From assembly GCF_001894945.1 (NCBI RefSeq), contig NZ_BCXE01000006.1:16282-80281 (forward strand): a stretch of DNA of 64,000 nucleotides, read 5' to 3'. The notes beneath the pieces are model-generated. The model ran no database searches and had not been told where the DNA came from. It saw nothing but the letters and a program-made list of their open reading frames with translations. The translations under genes were made by a program, and so were the position numbers. This stretch comes from Rhodococcus ruber NBRC 15591 (lineage in GTDB: Bacteria > Actinomycetota > Actinomycetes > Mycobacteriales > Mycobacteriaceae). This document shows, in pieces, positions 48,201 through 55,105 of this stretch. Numbering within the stretch: the stretch's first letter is position 1; each line of letters begins with the position of its first letter.

Positions 48201-51200
48201 CACCAACTTCCCCCTGGTGCTCGTCGCCGGGCTCGACGACGAGCTCGCCCTCACCCTCGAGTATCAGCGGGCGCTGTTCACCGCCGGCGACGCCGACGAG
48301 ATCGGCCGCCGGCTCGTGCACCTCCTCGAGCAGTTCGCCGGCGACCGGCCGCGGCGCGTCGCGCAGCTCGACGTCCTCGGCCCGGCCGAGCGAGGACGGT
48401 GGCACGAGCTCTCGTCGACCGCTCCGGCGCCGTCGAGCGGGCACGGCACCGTGCCCGCTCTCCTGGCGGCGCAGGTCGCCCGCACCCCGGACGCGACGGC
48501 CGTCGTGTGCGGGGACGAGCACCTGACCTTCGCCGAGCTCGGCGCCGCCTCGGCGCGGCTGGCACGGCGGCTGATCGACGAAGGCGTCGGACCCGAGGCG
48601 CTCGTGGGCCTGGCCCTGCCGCGCTCGGCCGAGATGATGGTCGCGATCTGTGCCGTGCACGCCGCCGGCGGCGCCTACGTGCCGATGGACCCGTCGTATC
48701 CGGCCGAGCGCCTCGCCCACATGGCCGGCGACTCGCGGCCGCGGGTCGTGGTCACCGGCGGCGGCGTCGCGCACACGCTGCGACCGGTGCTCGGTGCGGT
48801 GCCGGTGCTCGACCTCGACGACGAGTCGGTTCGTGCCGACGTCGCGGTCCGTCCGGCCGTCCCCGTCACCGACCGCGAGCGCACCGCGCCGCTCCGGCCC
48901 GAGCATCCGGTGTACGTCATCTACACGTCCGGCTCCACCGGACTGCCGAAGGGCGTGGCGGTCACGCACGCGAACCTGCTCGGCCTGTTCGACAGCCACC
49001 GCGCCGACCTGTACGTGCCCACGGTGGCGGCGGCGGGACGGCCGAGCGTGGGTGTCGGGCACGCGTGGTCGTTCGGGTTCGACGCCTCGTGGCAGCCGAT
49101 GCTGTGGCTGCTCGACGGCCACGCCGTGCACGTGTTCGACGAGGACACCATGCGCGACCCCGAGGCGATGGTCGGTTACGTCGCCGCGCACGCCCTCGAC
49201 TTCCTCGAGGTCACCCCGTCGTTTCTCGACCGCATGGTCGCGGCCGGGCTGTTCGACGGCGAGCACCGCCCCGCCACGGTCGGATTCGGCGGTGAGGCCG
49301 TCAACCCGGCGCTGTGGCGGCGGCTGCGGGAGCTGACCGACGGACGTGCGTTCAACCTCTACGGACCGACCGAATGCACCGTCGACTCGCTCGTCGGACA
49401 GGTCACCGACGCCGACGCCCCGTGCCTGGGCCGGGCCGTACACGGCGCCGCCGCCTACGTCCTCGACCGGATGCTGCGCCCCGTGCCGGTCGGCGTCGCG
49501 GGGGAGCTGTACGTCGCCGGATCCGGCGTCGCCCGGGGCTACCTCGGCCGACCCGACCTGACCGGCACCCGCTTCCTGCCCGACCCGTTCGGTCCGCCCG
49601 GCGCCCGTATGTACCGCACCGGCGACGTCGTGCGCCGCGTCCCGGCGGGCGACGGCCGGGTCACCCTCGAATTCCTCGGCCGCGGCGACGACCAGGTCAA
49701 GATCCGCGGATTCCGGGTCGAGCTCGGCGAGGTCGAGGCGGCGCTGACCGCGGTGCGCGGGGTGCGCGACGCCGTCGCCGTCGCCCACACCGACGACCGC
49801 GGGGTGCGCCGCCTCGTCGGCTACGTCGTCCCCGACGGCGACGTGGACCCCGCCGCCGTGCGGGCCGTGCTCGCCGAGCGGGTCCCCGACTACCTGGTGC
49901 CGGCCGCGGTGCTCGTGCTGGCCGCATTCCCCGTCACCGCCAACGGCAAGGTGGACCGGAAGGCGCTGCCGGAGCCGGACTTCGGGGCGCTGGCCGGTTC
50001 GGGGGAGCCGCGCACCGCGCGGGAGGCCGCGCTGGCGGAGGTGGCCGCCGAGGTGCTCGGCCTCGACCGCGTCGGGATCGACGACGACTTCTTCGCCCTC
50101 GGCGGCGACTCGATCGTCTCGATCCAGTTCGTCTCCCGCGCTCGGGCCGCCGGGCTCCGGCTCACGGCCCGGCAGGTGTTCGAGCTGCGCACCGTCGCGG
50201 CGCTGGCGGCCGTCGACGAACCCGCCGTCCCGGCGACGGTGCCCGCGATCGCCGCGACGGGCGACGTGCCGATCACCCCGATCGTGTGGGAGGCCCTCGC
50301 GTGGGGTGGCGACCTCGCGCGGTTCTCGCAGGCCCGGCTGCTCGTCGCACCCGTCGGCCTCACCGTGGACGTGCTCGGAACGGCCGTCGCGGCGCTGCTC
50401 GACACCCATCCGATGCTGCGGTCCCGGTTCGTCGTCACCGACGGCGGGCCGCGCTGGACCGTCCCCGAGGACGCACCGGACATCGAGACACTGGTGCGCC
50501 GCGTCGAGGTCGGCGAGGTCGACGCCGAGCGGTGGGCGGACCGATTCGCTGCTGAACGTGAAATCGCCTACGGCGCACTCGATCCGGAATCCGGAGTGAT
50601 GGTGCAGGTGATCTGGTTCGACTTCGGGCCGGACCGCCCCGGCCGCGTGTTCGTCGCCGTGCATCACCTGGTGATCGACGGTGTGTCGTGGCGCATCCTC
50701 GTCCCGGACCTGGCCGATGCCGTCGAACAGGCCGGCCGCGGCGAGACCGTCGCGCTGACGCCGCCGGGCACGTCGTTCCGGGCGTGGGCGACCGGCCTCG
50801 CCGCGGCCGCGCGCTCCGAGCGGGTCAGGACCTCGCTGCCCGCATGGCAACCCGCGGTCGACGCGGTCGAACCACTGCTCGGCGCGCGGCCGCTGGACCC
50901 GGTCCGCGACACGGTCGCGGCGCTGCGCTCGACGCACGTGCGGGTCCCCGTGCCGGTCACCGAGGACGTTCTCGCCTCCGGGGCCGTGAACGACGCCCTG
51001 CTCGCGGCGCTCGCCGTGGCGGTGGCCTCGGTCCGCGGCGGCGACGTCGTGCGCGTCGAACTCGAGGGCCACGGACGCGAGGAGCAGATCGTGCCCGGGT
51101 CCGACGTCGCGCGCACCGTCGGATGGTTCACCTCGATGTTCCCGGTCGCGTTGAACCTGTCCGGCATCGACCCCGGGGATGCCCTGGCCGAAGCGGCTGC

Positions 51201-51624
51201 CGCACACGCGGTCCGCACGCGCGTCACGGAAGCCTTGAAGGCTGTGCCCGACAACGGTATCGGGTTCGGACTGCTGCACCGACTCGCCCCGGACCCGGCC
51301 TTCGACCGCTATCGGCGACCGCAGGTGGTGTTCAACTACCTCGGCCGGATGACGCTGGGGGAGGACACCGGTGCCCCGTGGTCCGGCGCACCCGAGGCCG
51401 TCGCGCTCGGCGGTTCCGTCGACCCGGCCACGCCGCTCGACCACGTCCTGCATGTCGACGCCGTCGTCGAGGACACCGCGGAGGGTCCCGTGCTCGACTG
51501 CGAATTCGCCGCGCCCGCCGAGGTGCTCGACGAGCACACCGTCGACCTCGTGGCCCGGCGCTGGGTCCAGGCCCTGACCGCGGCCGCGCGCATCCCCGAA
51601 CCCGTTGCACCCGAAAAGGAGTGA
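42229..51624 (+). CDS. Non-ribosomal peptide synthetase 2, C-A-T-E-C-A-T-E, no thioesterase
   Basis: A 3131-residue siderophore NRPS with two modules. C1 has His155/His156 (HHIVVDGWS), D-accepting type expected after the NRPS1 epimerase. A1 (about 460-985) has TSGSTG at 629 and pocket D-S-A-C-T-G-C-V-D; five decapeptides (TVRWLPDPID-like) interrupt it at about 858-908. T1 is Ser1058. E1 is His1245 ([13 protein letters not shown]). C2 is His1756 (HHLLLDGWS), with a palindrome-encoded insert at about 1695-1712. A2 (about 2050-2560) has TSGSTG at 2232 and pocket D-A-Q-E-G-G-L-V-D. T2 is Ser2628. E2 is His2812 and ends the protein. There is no TE, reductase or terminal C domain. The aryl carrier gene follows after 4 bp. 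Confidence 0.93.
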   Translation: MTRTSALEDIVPLSPLQQGLLYLSTVAAPDDAARAAGAVEPDAYTVQSVLRLTGRVDEDTLRASAQALLDRHPALRTCFRPRKDGRTAGLVVRGVEALWRSVDLTGFAVDESERRLADLLDEDLRDWFDLARPPLIRWLFVRFGPDDVRFVLTAHHIVVDGWSTPILVRELLEIYAAGGTAAGLAPVRPFRDYLSWLDRQDHDAARALWRESLDGLTEPSLVAPPGATRATTPTVALAVDVPVELNDRLTGLARDAGVTLNTVLQTGWALLLSGLLGRDDIVFGATVSGRPPELTGVESMVGLFINTVPVRVRLDPRATVTELLRQVQLAQSRTVDHQYLGLAEVQRETGLGELFDTLTVFESYPVDRDALDRAERAGGVTIAAVEGRDATNYPLVLTAGVAETLVMTLDYRPGVFTADDAAALADRLVHILDTLAAAPDRPAAGLDLLTGAERGRVLGTWSVAPAAPADGTVAALPAPGEPGTLAVVCGAEERTFAELGANSARLARLLIELGVGPDVLVGLALPRSAATVEAILAVLAAGGAYLPLDPSYPADRLAHMVADARPGVVLTTGAVAAELGATLPGGGAHVVVLDDPDVQARLTALPAAAVTDADRRRPLRPGHTAYVVYTSGSTGLPKGVVVTHANLADFLAAQRETIMPSASGTRRVLLTYPFAFDSAVAALTWLLSGHTLHVLPDEHRSDTAFVVDYVRTHRIDHVDCVPVLMSGLLDAGLLDGDRHRPATVTVGGEAVGSALWQRLRAADDVEAYNCYGPTECTVDAAYTRIGGDTVTIGGPTPGTRLYVLDRWLRPAPPGVAGELYVAGGGLARGYLGQPGRTGERFVADPFTGDRMYRTGDIVRWLPDPIDTVRWLPDPIDTVRWLPDPVGTVRWLPDPVDTVRWSPDPVDTERGALEYVGRADDQVKIRGFRVELGEVEAALGAVPGVDAAVVVAHTDARAVRRLVGYVTGTADPGAVRAAVAARLPDYLVPAVILPLPVLPTTANGKVDRKALPEPDFGALAGSGEPRTDTEAALCSAFAEVLGLDRVGIDDDFFTLGGDSIVSIQLVSRARTADVRITARQVFELRTVAALAAACDADTGDEQPARPVVAATGPVPLTPIVRETLDHGGDLRRFAQSRLLVAPAGLTEAHLAAAVAALLRTHPMLRSRLTVAGDNAEWIVPEDVPDPESVVRRVDAAGLDGPRWRALFETERARALAELDPAAGRMIRVLFLDAGPGAAGRVFVVVHHLVVDGVSWRILVPDLAAAVDQARRGTAPDLEPAGTSFRDWALGLTAAAASDRIAQSLPRWQQIAGTAEPRLGARPLDPARDTVATTRSREVRVPVAVAEKVLTTVPAAYRAGVADVLLTALALAVTSVRGGDGLRVHLEGHGRAEHVVPGADLSRTVGWFTTLYPAVLDVSGIDPHEALAGTAATGTALAQVKESLRALPDDGIGFGLLRRLAPEGTRNFPGYRSPDVMFNYLGRMTLGENTGQEWSTAPEAGALGGAVDPGTPLDHVLDVNAVTEDGPAGPEIVCEFTAAEVLDEETLTLVARRWVEALTALARHADAPGAGGPTPSDLTYPRLTITELDSLTAELGPIDDVVPLTPLQRGMFFLAGLDGGTGTDVYSMQTVLDLRGDLDRDTLRRSAAALLHRHANLRTGFRTTAAGDPIGVVLRDPGLRWTDVALTPTPVTTPAPVAECHIASVGSTQCDIRPVEERSDELVAADRATRFDVAAAPLVRFTLVCLAPDRHRLIVAAHHLLLDGWSSPLLVQELFTLYGAGADPAALPAVRPFTDYLAWLGDRDTDDGLRRWSEALTGVEEPTLLAPAGSSLDATLPAELPVPVPAGLAARLQRRCRDLGVTVNTAVQTAWAVLLGARLDRTDVTFGAVVSGRVPDVPGIETMIGLFINTVPVRVALRPGEPTDDLLRRVQGEQNRLLDHQYVGLADIQRAVGVGELFDTLIVFESYPIDTDALARAQRSGGLDVTDVRGHDATNFPLVLVAGLDDELALTLEYQRALFTAGDADEIGRRLVHLLEQFAGDRPRRVAQLDVLGPAERGRWHELSSTAPAPSSGHGTVPALLAAQVARTPDATAVVCGDEHLTFAELGAASARLARRLIDEGVGPEALVGLALPRSAEMMVAICAVHAAGGAYVPMDPSYPAERLAHMAGDSRPRVVVTGGGVAHTLRPVLGAVPVLDLDDESVRADVAVRPAVPVTDRERTAPLRPEHPVYVIYTSGSTGLPKGVAVTHANLLGLFDSHRADLYVPTVAAAGRPSVGVGHAWSFGFDASWQPMLWLLDGHAVHVFDEDTMRDPEAMVGYVAAHALDFLEVTPSFLDRMVAAGLFDGEHRPATVGFGGEAVNPALWRRLRELTDGRAFNLYGPTECTVDSLVGQVTDADAPCLGRAVHGAAAYVLDRMLRPVPVGVAGELYVAGSGVARGYLGRPDLTGTRFLPDPFGPPGARMYRTGDVVRRVPAGDGRVTLEFLGRGDDQVKIRGFRVELGEVEAALTAVRGVRDAVAVAHTDDRGVRRLVGYVVPDGDVDPAAVRAVLAERVPDYLVPAAVLVLAAFPVTANGKVDRKALPEPDFGALAGSGEPRTAREAALAEVAAEVLGLDRVGIDDDFFALGGDSIVSIQFVSRARAAGLRLTARQVFELRTVAALAAVDEPAVPATVPAIAATGDVPITPIVWEALAWGGDLARFSQARLLVAPVGLTVDVLGTAVAALLDTHPMLRSRFVVTDGGPRWTVPEDAPDIETLVRRVEVGEVDAERWADRFAAEREIAYGALDPESGVMVQVIWFDFGPDRPGRVFVAVHHLVIDGVSWRILVPDLADAVEQAGRGETVALTPPGTSFRAWATGLAAAARSERVRTSLPAWQPAVDAVEPLLGARPLDPVRDTVAALRSTHVRVPVPVTEDVLASGAVNDALLAALAVAVASVRGGDVVRVELEGHGREEQIVPGSDVARTVGWFTSMFPVALNLSGIDPGDALAEAAAAHAVRTRVTEALKAVPDNGIGFGLLHRLAPDPAFDRYRRPQVVFNYLGRMTLGEDTGAPWSGAPEAVALGGSVDPATPLDHVLHVDAVVEDTAEGPVLDCEFAAPAEVLDEHTVDLVARRWVQALTAAARIPEPVAPEKE
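44799..44951. repeat. 30-bp tandem repeat inside the NRPS2 first A domain
   Basis: About five 30-bp units (44791-44820 partial, then 44821, 44851, 44881, 44911, and a decayed copy from 44941), core tgcggtggctaccggaccca. They are translated as TVRWLPDPID-like decapeptides, in frame, between the YRTGD motif (A7) and the [10 protein letters not shown] motif (A8). Two units differ by only one base. Confidence 0.92.
47313..47363. repeat. Perfect palindrome inside the NRPS2 second C domain
   Basis: 22-bp perfectly complementary arms (47313-47334 and 47342-47363) around a 7-nt spacer gttggat. The outer end reads ggccgaatgtcacattgc and its mirror. The element is exactly 51 bp (17 codons) and leaves the frame open (AECHIASVGSTQCDIRP). 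The left end with its flank, gtggccgaatgtc (47311-47323), recurs base for base at 63988-64000. Confidence 0.93.
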
Positions 51625-51628
51625 TCAC

Positions 51629-51868
51629 ATGTCAGCACAGTCCGGCACCGTGGACCGCGAGACGATCCGCACCGACGTCGCGCGGCTTCTCGAGATCGAG
51701 GCCGACGAACTCGACCCCGCAGTCAGCCTCGTCGATCAGGGCCTCGACTCGGTGCGCCTGATGGCGCTCGTGGAGCGGTGGCGCGACGCCGGCGCGGACG
51801 TCGACTTCGTCTCCCTGGCCACCGAACCGCAGCTCGAGGCGTGGTACGACCTGCTCACCGCGCGGTGA
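51629..51868 (+). CDS. Free-standing aryl carrier protein (EntB C-terminal domain equivalent)
   Basis: A 79-residue carrier protein. The phosphopantetheine site is VDQGLDSVRLMALVERW with Ser41. The tail DVDFVSLATEPQLEAWYDLL matches the aryl carrier domain of EntB (IDFVMLAKNPTIDAWWKLL) rather than a peptidyl carrier. It would hold DHB from EntE and present it to the starter C domain of NRPS1. The ATG at 51629 is 8 nt behind aaaggag, and the NRPS2 stop is 4 bp upstream, so it is cotranslated with NRPS2. It supplies the domain that the entB gene of this locus lacks. Confidence 0.92.
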   Translation: MSAQSGTVDRETIRTDVARLLEIEADELDPAVSLVDQGLDSVRLMALVERWRDAGADVDFVSLATEPQLEAWYDLLTAR

Positions 51869-51875
51869 CCCGGCC

Positions 51876-53126
51876 GTGGCCCTGATCGACAGGCTGGTCC
51901 TCGACCTCGACCCGCTGCGCACCAGCCGCGAATTCCGCTACATCTTCACCGCCCGGGTCGTGTCGCTGTTCGGCCTCGGCTTCCTCGTCGTCGCCGTGCC
52001 CCTGCAGGTGTATCGGCTCACCGGATCCACCGCGCAGGTCGCCGCGGTCTCGGCGGTGCTCGGCGTGACCACGTTCGCCGCCACCTTTGCCGGCGGGGTG
52101 CTCGCCGACCGCTACGACCGGCGCCGGGTCATCGCGCTCGCGCGCGGCACGGCGGGTGTGGCGTTCGCGGTGCTCGCGGTGAACGCGTTCCTGCCCGATC
52201 CGAGGATGTGGGTCGTCTACGTGGCGGCGGTGATCGACGGTGTGTGCGGTGGCATCTCCGCAACGGCGCTGATGGCCGTCACACCGAGCCTGCTGCCGCG
52301 GGAGAAGATGGCCGCCGCCGGCGCCCTCATGGCGCTGACCGGCGACCTGGGCGCGATGATCGGGCCGGCGCTCGGCGGCGTCGTCATCGCGACCGGGGGA
52401 GTCGGGGTGGCCTACGCGCTGGCCGCGTTCACCACCGCGATCACGACCTTCTGCATCACCCGGCTGCCGGCGCTGCCGCCGGCCCACGTCGCCGACGAGT
52501 CGCCGCTGCGTTCGGTGGCGAGCGGCTTCCGCTACGCGGCGGGAAACCGCGTCATCGGCGGCGTGCTCGTGTGCGGGTTCGTGACGATGCTGCTCGCCGG
52601 CTGGTCGGTGCTCGTCCCCGAGTACGCGACGGAGGTGCTCGGCGCGGGACCGTCGGTGGTCGGACTGCTCTATACCGCCCCGGCGGTCGGCGCGGTGATC
52701 GGCTCCCTCACCAGCGGCTGGACCGGTCGTCTCCGCCGGTCCGGACAGGCGATCTTCGTGCTCATGGCCGTCTCCGCCGCGGGGCTCGTCGGGGCGGGCC
52801 TCACCGCGACCGTCGCGGTGGCGCTGATCGGTCTGGCCGCGCACGGTTTCGGCGACGCGCTCACCGATATCGTCCGGTATGCGACGGTGCAGAAGCACAC
52901 TCCCGACGAGTACCGCGGGCGTATCGCCGCGGTGTGGGCGGCGCAGGTCACCGCCGGCGCCTCCGTCGGCGCGGTGGTCGCGGGCGGTGTGGCGACGCTG
53001 GTGCCGATCTCCGCGGCGCTGCCCGCGTACGGCGCCGTCGGGCTGGTGGTCACCGCGCTGCTGTGGGCGGGCCTACGGACGCTGCGCCGGCTCGACGAGG
53101 GCACTAGCCTCGAGCGCGTCGTCTGA
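51876..53126 (+). CDS. entS: EntS-like MFS siderophore exporter
   Basis: A 416-residue, 12-helix MFS protein. EntS family signs are the N-terminal DPLRTSREFRYIFTARVVSLFGLGFLVVAVPLQVYRLTGST, the loop ADRYDRRRVIALARG, and RYATVQKHTPDEYRGRIAAVWAAQVTAG late in the protein. EntS secretes enterobactin; here it should export the DHB-peptide siderophore. GTG 51876 is 7 bp after the aryl carrier gene, in the same operon as NRPS2. It ends the second siderophore transcript. Confidence 0.9.
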   Translation: MALIDRLVLDLDPLRTSREFRYIFTARVVSLFGLGFLVVAVPLQVYRLTGSTAQVAAVSAVLGVTTFAATFAGGVLADRYDRRRVIALARGTAGVAFAVLAVNAFLPDPRMWVVYVAAVIDGVCGGISATALMAVTPSLLPREKMAAAGALMALTGDLGAMIGPALGGVVIATGGVGVAYALAAFTTAITTFCITRLPALPPAHVADESPLRSVASGFRYAAGNRVIGGVLVCGFVTMLLAGWSVLVPEYATEVLGAGPSVVGLLYTAPAVGAVIGSLTSGWTGRLRRSGQAIFVLMAVSAAGLVGAGLTATVAVALIGLAAHGFGDALTDIVRYATVQKHTPDEYRGRIAAVWAAQVTAGASVGAVVAGGVATLVPISAALPAYGAVGLVVTALLWAGLRTLRRLDEGTSLERVV

Positions 53127-53232
53127 GTCCGTCCGGTCCGTGCCGCGATGAGTTCGGCGGAGCCGGCCGGTCTGTATCCGAGACAGCACGCCCGTCCGCG
53201 CGGACGGGGCAAGCCGAAGAGGAGTGGATGTC

Positions 53233-53796
53233 ATGGGCAAGGTCACGGTCACCGAGTTCGTCTCTGCGGACGGCGTCATGGAGAACCCCGCGTGGACGTT
53301 CCCGTACTGGAACGACACGATCGCCGCGTTCAAGGACGGCGAATTGAACGAGGCGGACGCGTTGCTCCTCGGCCGCACCACCTACCAGGAGTTTGCCGCG
53401 GTCTGGCCCGATCATCCCGGCGAGGACGACGCGTCCAAGGCGCAGATGAACGACATTCCCAAACACGTCGCCACGACCACGCTCACCGAACTCGAGTGGA
53501 ACGCGACCCGCATCGAGGGCGACGTCGCGGAGGGGATCCGCGCCCTCAAGGCCGAGAAGAACCTGCTGGTCATGGGGAGCGGCAGCCTCGTCGAGTTCCT
53601 GCGCAGTCAGGGACTCGTCGACGAGTACCGGCTCGCCGTCTACCCCGTGCTGGTCGGCTCGGGCCGGCGCCTGTTCGACTCCGTCGAGGCGCAGGCGACC
53701 CTCGACCTCCGCGACTGCAAGGTCCTCGACAACGGCGTCCTGCTGCTCGTCTACAGCGTGGTCTCCGACACCGTCGCCGTTCCGGACTTCGACTGA
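53233..53796 (+). CDS. Dihydrofolate reductase / RibD C-terminal family protein
   Basis: A 187-residue protein of the RibD C-terminal/DHFR-like fold: VTEFVSADGVMENPAWTFPYWNDTIAAFKDGELNEADALLLGRTTYQEFAAVWP and LLVMGSGSLVEFLRSQGLVDEYRLAVYPVLVGSGRRLFD. The family reduces deaminated pterin or pyrimidine intermediates with NADPH, but many members are uncharacterised and this is not the housekeeping folate enzyme. The ATG at 53233 is 9-10 nt after agagga. No operon link to the exporter is obvious (gap 106 bp). Confidence 0.85.
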   Translation: MGKVTVTEFVSADGVMENPAWTFPYWNDTIAAFKDGELNEADALLLGRTTYQEFAAVWPDHPGEDDASKAQMNDIPKHVATTTLTELEWNATRIEGDVAEGIRALKAEKNLLVMGSGSLVEFLRSQGLVDEYRLAVYPVLVGSGRRLFDSVEAQATLDLRDCKVLDNGVLLLVYSVVSDTVAVPDFD

Positions 53797-53906
53797 CGGC
53801 GTACCCGCAGCCGAGGTCCGGCGCGAGCCGTTGTTTCGGGGCTCGGATGCGGGGAACCCGACGGCATGTCCACGTTCCGCACCCCCACGCCCCCGCGCAG
53901 CGACGG

Positions 53907-54560
53907 ATGACGACCGGCGCTGCGCGGGCGCGGGACTACGACACCTGGTTCGACACCCCGTGGGGTGCCCACGCCTGGGCGGTGGAGCGCGACGCGGTCG
54001 ACGAGGTCCTGCCCGACGTGGCCGGCCGGACCGTGGTCGAGGTCGGCTGCGGGACCGGCCGGCTCGTGAGCCATCTCGCCCACCGCGGTGCCCGAATGCT
54101 CGGTGTGGACCTCGCGGCGGGCATGCTCTCCGTCGCGACCGACCGGGCACCCGCCCGGCTCGTGCGCGCCGACGCCACTCGCCTGCCCGTGCCGGATGCC
54201 GTTGCCGACGCCGCCGTCACGATCGCGACCCTCGAATTCACCGACGCCGCGGCGGTGCTGGTCGAGATGGCCCGTATCACTCGCCCGGGCGGGCGCATCG
54301 TCGCGCTCACCCTCAACCCCACCAGCCCGTGGGGGTGGATCGATCGGCCCACCCGACGAGCGCCGTACTCGGCCGCACGCTACGTTTCTCGGCGAGAGCT
54401 GCGCCGCCTGGGCGGTCGACACGGCCGGGCCCAGGTGCGGGGCCGGTTGTTCACCGCGGCGCGGTTCGGGCATCGACTCGAGCCGATTGCCGCCCTGCCG
54501 GGCCGGATCGTCCCCTGGTTCGGGGCCGTCCAGATGCTCGTCGTCGACCGGGAGCTCTGA
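53907..54560 (+). CDS. Class I SAM-dependent methyltransferase
   Basis: A 217-residue methyltransferase. It has RTVVEVGCGTGRLVSHLAHRGARMLGVDLAAGMLSVA (motif I and the acidic residue after strand 2), ADATRLPVPDAVADAAVTIATLEF (motif II/post-II) and MARITRPGGRIVALTLNP. The acceptor is unknown. The final segment (RFGHRLEPIAALPGRIVPWFGAVQMLVVDREL) is typical of UbiE/COQ5-like enzymes. ATG 53907 is the first start that keeps the conserved core; the longer frame upstream is shadow. It lies 110 bp after the DHFR-like gene. Confidence 0.82.
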   Translation: MTTGAARARDYDTWFDTPWGAHAWAVERDAVDEVLPDVAGRTVVEVGCGTGRLVSHLAHRGARMLGVDLAAGMLSVATDRAPARLVRADATRLPVPDAVADAAVTIATLEFTDAAAVLVEMARITRPGGRIVALTLNPTSPWGWIDRPTRRAPYSAARYVSRRELRRLGGRHGRAQVRGRLFTAARFGHRLEPIAALPGRIVPWFGAVQMLVVDREL

Positions 54561-54592
54561 GAGACGGCCCGGCGCCGCGAAGACCCGAATTA

Positions 54593-54645
54593 GTGCAACT
54601 TCGGGGTTGCGGTTTGGGGAGAGAGATGCAACCCTGGAGTTGCAC
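54593..54645. promoter_or_regulatory. Probable ArsR operator
   Basis: Inverted repeat gtgcaacttcggggttgc (54593-54610) and gcaaccctggagttgcac (54628-54645), two mismatches in 18, with a 17-nt spacer. It lies 28 bp upstream of the SRPBCC gene start (54674) and is AT-richer than the genes, fitting a regulator site for the SRPBCC-ArsR pair. Confidence 0.5.
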
Positions 54646-54673
54646 AAATCGTATCCCCGGACTGGAGGCGATC

Positions 54674-55105
54674 ATGGCCCCGCTCGACATCACCCGCACC
54701 ATCGACATCGCGGCCCCGGCCACCAAGGTATGGGCCGCACTGACCGAACCCGAACTGATCGCGCAATGGTTCGGCGACAGAATCGAATTCGACGCATCGC
54801 CCGGAGGCGCGGGCGCGTTCGGCTGGACGGGACACGACCACGGTCCCTTCCGCGTCCTGGTCGAGCATGTGGACGAGCCGAAGACGCTCGTCTACCGCTG
54901 GGCCCGCGACGCGAACGTGGACCCGGTGCCGGGTAACTCCACGGTGGTGCGGTTCGACCTCGCGGAGATCGACGGCGGCACCCGGCTGACCCTGGTGGAA
55001 ACCGGCTTCGAGGAGCTCGTCGACCCGCAGGCGGCCCACGACGGCAACGTCGACGGCTGGCGCGCCGAACTCGGCGATCTGGTGGAGTTCCTGGAATCCC
55101 GGTGA
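54674..55105 (+). CDS. SRPBCC (AHSA1-like) family protein
   Basis: A 143-residue START/AHSA1-fold protein: ITRTIDIAAPATKVWAALTEPELIAQWFGDRIEFDASPGGAGAFGW and the closing GTRLTLVETGFEELVDPQAAHDGNVDGWRAELGDLVEFLES. These bind hydrophobic ligands or act as chaperone-like partners. The stop overlaps the ArsR GTG by 4 bp (GTGA). The pairing of AHSA1-like protein and ArsR regulator is common in actinomycetes, and the ligand is unknown. It is transcribed behind the inverted repeat at 54593. Confidence 0.86.
   Translation: MAPLDITRTIDIAAPATKVWAALTEPELIAQWFGDRIEFDASPGGAGAFGWTGHDHGPFRVLVEHVDEPKTLVYRWARDANVDPVPGNSTVVRFDLAEIDGGTRLTLVETGFEELVDPQAAHDGNVDGWRAELGDLVEFLESR

Noticed and set aside
45721..51537. 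A 1938-codon open frame on the minus strand across NRPS2
   Set aside because: It mirrors the plus-strand codon bias of a high-GC gene, has no domain content, and lies wholly antisense to intact C-A-T-E domains. The same applies to the frames antisense to NRPS1 at 28629-32942 and 33060-36506.
24206..53126. CRISPR, insertion sequence or prophage origin for the siderophore region
   Set aside because: No transposase, integrase, attachment duplication or spacer array was seen; the tandem arrays have no spacers and are translated.
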